A DNA stretch of 64,000 nt, taken from Karalla daura. Its lineage: Eukaryota > Chordata > Actinopteri > Chaetodontiformes > Leiognathidae. The notes under the pieces were generated by a model, which was not told the origin of the DNA, searched no databases, and worked only from the letters and a program-made list of their open reading frames with translations. The stretch covers positions 7,455,427 through 7,519,426 of the forward strand of contig CM055196.1 of NCBI GenBank assembly GCA_029224185.1. The letters run 5' to 3'. Made by a program: the position numbers and the translations under genes. This document shows positions 61,386-64,000 of the stretch, in pieces; positions within the stretch are counted from its first letter, which is position 1, and each line of letters opens with the position of its first letter.

Positions 61386-64000
61386 TCCTTCCACCCCCTC
61401 ACTTAAGTCACACCAGGTGAGAATATTCACAACTGGCCACAGAGCCACTGCAAACAACAAGCTAAGTGGGTAAAAACCAAAGTCTTGACATTATGACCCT
61501 TTTTGGATTTTTCCTAATTTTTGCACCCTTTCCCAATGCATTTAAAGGGTATACAGCTGGTGTCCCACCATGTGTGCTGTCAACAGCCAGACTTATCTGT
61601 CCCCACATGATAAAGTGCACCATTGCCATTCATATAGTTTTAGGGCCTCATGCAAATGCATTAATGCACTTATACGAATGTCTCTCTCCTCTATAACTTT
61701 TAGAGGAGGTTTCCCAGCTTATTTGTTGGTTTGCTCCCCATGAACTCATGCTCTGGGGTAGAGGCTCTCAGAGCACAATAGGAACAGTGAGTGATGTGAG
61801 AGTACACTGGCTGTTCCAACGCATAAGCCAACAACTGCAGGATAACATTTGTGTATGATAAAGCCGTAAGCTCTTGTGTAAGCACACTACAATGTGAAGA
61901 CAGCGGAAGAGATTGGAAAATAATAGAAGTGGGCCAACACCAAAGTTCAGTCACTGCTAAATCTGTTTGTGATGGAGGAAAGTCAGCATGGTTTTACTGG
62001 AAAGGAGCAGTATATAAAGATTTCCAACCACTTTTTCAACTTGTAACCTTAGATAATGAAATATAACCACGCTAGATATTTCAAAATGCAAAACAGCAAA
62101 TACACTATGTGCAAAACTGAACAGATGTCGTACTTTATCTAATTACCTTGATAAAGCAATGCAGGGCGAGTCATATCATTATCAAAGTGACACAGCTGAT
62201 GTGATGTGGAGCATCAGCTGTGAGAGGTTTCATAGTTCTGGGTCAAATACTGCTGCCTTCATCTTGCTGTCTGTTTTGATACTTAATGCAAAGTGAGATG
62301 TCACTGCAATGGTTTAAGGATGAACCATCAAGCATGAACAATCCAGTGTGCTTTGATTTCAGCCATGGTTTTTGGTTTTCGAGATAATCAGGCTAACACA
62401 CACAGAGGTTGGAAATAAGCCAAGCTAAGAAAACTGTCCAAAATCTTTGAAATTTCAGGGCCAGATTCTGATTTCTAACAAAGTATTCTGACAAAATGAA
62501 CAGAGCCAACGTTTTTTCCGGATGTGATTCACTTCATTTTTGACAAACCCAACACCAAAACTAACACATGGTGCACCAAAAAGCCAAAGTCCTTGAGAAA
62601 AAAAAAAATCTTACAAAAAAGAGACCTGAGTCATCGCTGCTCTCATTCTATGTGTTCCCTGCCTCCTCCTTGTATATCTGCCTTGTTCTTGTTCTTTCCT
62701 TTCTTCCTCAAGATGCAGCTGGGTTTTGAAAGCTCCACTTAAACATCGCTGGTGACATCTGAAATATAGCGGCACTGGAATAAGAGTACAGAGAAGTTAA
62801 GCGTTTTAGGCCATCTCATAAAACACAGTAAGAAGTTTCCTCTTTCACCCCGAGTGACCACAGAAACACAAGATGCTCCTTTTTTTTACACTTTCGGCAA
62901 GAGAGCAGAGCAAGGCAGAGCAAAAGACATTATGGCGCAAATCCACATGTACGTTCAGCGAGGGCAGTCATATACGATGCTTTAAAATATTCATTTATTC
63001 ATTGATCGATTTTGATATGGCGTTTTCCGCCAGCGAACGTGATCGTCTGGGAGCATCAGAGATAACATCACAGCGGAGCAACAGGCAGCGGGCCACTCTG
63101 GGCTTTTATGCAGCGCCGCCTTTGAAGGCAGCGTGGCGGCGGCGGCCTCCCTCTGAGGGACACCCGCAGAGCTCGCCGAGGTGGCCGCTGCACCAGAAGA
63201 TCACCGCGGTGCAACTTAGTAGACCTCACAGCGCCACCGTCACCCTGGCCCCAAACACTCCCCTTAAAATAGATGCAAACCGTTCATGCCAGCGAGCACG
63301 CGTCGGGCACGGAGAGATCGAGAGAACGCGTTCGACAAACTTAACCGAATGAATTGACTGCTTTGGTTTGCTTTTACGACAGATTGGTCTGTTTATGTCA
63401 CCACCAATCAGATGATCTATTTTTGCACAACTTCCTCGGCCGAAACTAATTTGTATTTGTTTCTGCCTGCAACAATACGGTTTGAGGAATTAAACAAGCC
63501 TCCCGACATTCGCTTGTTTATTGTCCGATCGACAGGCAGCTGATAATATCAATTCATTTCAAGCTCTTTATTGGTTTTAAGCCTCAGACGCAAACTGGGT
63601 ATTAACATCAGAAGCGCCACGCTGGCTGAAAGATAAAAGTGAGGTGCTGCATGTTAAACATGTAAAGTTTTTGGAATGAGAGAGCTCGCACCTCCATCAT
63701 ATCCCCATTTCCTTCCATTAGGTGCAAATTCCAACTGTGTCACGACACAACAGGCATGTTGAACTTGGTGTTGGGGACGTCTCCATGTTAGACATCTACA
63801 CCGTTACGTTATTCATTTTCCTCAAAGCGATGAGCCCTTACCCTGTGTGCTGTACTATGCGTGTGCAGCTTCGGATGCCTTCAAAAGACAAACGAGGCCT
63901 GTAAAGTATGTCATGTCTCAATGTGTTTGGCAGCGCTGGTACTTTCCACTGCTGCGGTTAGGTTATATTTGTGCTCCCATGCTGCTCAGCTAAAAGGCTC

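Larger units (their letters stand above)
60451..64000. other. 5' flank of ntrk3 without recognised genes
   Basis: No coding exon was recognised here. The flank holds an alternating purine-pyrimidine tract (60494-60560), a long (CT)n run (60796-60836), a C/A-rich run (61299-61320) and a (CA)n tract (61345-61385). The stretch around 62990-63370 is CpG-richer, with an open frame on the plus strand, but it shows no recognisable protein. It may contain distal promoter or enhancer DNA; that is inference only. Confidence 0.6.

Noticed and set aside
62873..63352. 159-codon plus-strand open frame in the 5' flank
   Set aside because: CpG-rich composition alone can keep the frame open; no domain seen.

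Overview
This window looks like teleost fish genomic DNA. It is dense in (CA)n/(TG)n microsatellites, and it carries several dispersed repeats typical of fish genomes, including a tRNA-like-headed repeat with an ATGGATGG tail and degraded LINE 3' ends. Only one protein-coding gene can be supported. It is the 5' part of a neurotrophin-3 receptor gene (ntrk3, TrkC) on the minus strand, with first coding exon 59998-60248 and exons at 30169-30243, 27727-27798 and 10470-10541. All four junction pairs are canonical GT/AG, all introns are phase 2, and the joined reading frame stays open for 470 nt (156 codons plus 2 nt).

Reading in the gene's direction (high to low coordinates): 60249-64000 is 5' flank and presumed promoter/5'UTR, with a CpG-rich stretch, an alternating purine-pyrimidine tract and a long (CT)n run. 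The first coding exon encodes the signal peptide and the LRRNT cysteine cluster. Intron 1 is about 29.8 kb and holds most of the repeats. Exon 2 (first LRR unit) is separated from exon 3 (second unit) by a 2.4 kb intron. Intron 3 is 17.2 kb and carries LINE remnants near 19.7 and 21 kb. Exon 4 (third LRR unit) is followed by at least 10.5 kb of intron 4. The exon for the LRR C-terminal cap, and all Ig, transmembrane and kinase exons, lie beyond position 1 or were not recognised.

The encoded fragment is the extracellular amino-terminal, leucine-rich part of a receptor tyrosine kinase that binds neurotrophin-3. The three LRR exons are 75, 72 and 72 nt and all are frame-neutral, so any of them could be skipped without a frameshift.

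The points most worth a second look are: (1) a pair of related noncoding segments (29161-29305 and 30798-30966) that flank exon 2; (2) an apparent extra codon in the third LRR exon compared with other Trk receptors; (3) a (TG)n tract inside the 3' splice site of exon 3; and (4) an unusual simple-sequence 5' flank. I found no convincing new multi-gene system. The rest is intronic or intergenic vertebrate DNA, and conserved regulatory elements cannot be confirmed from a single sequence.
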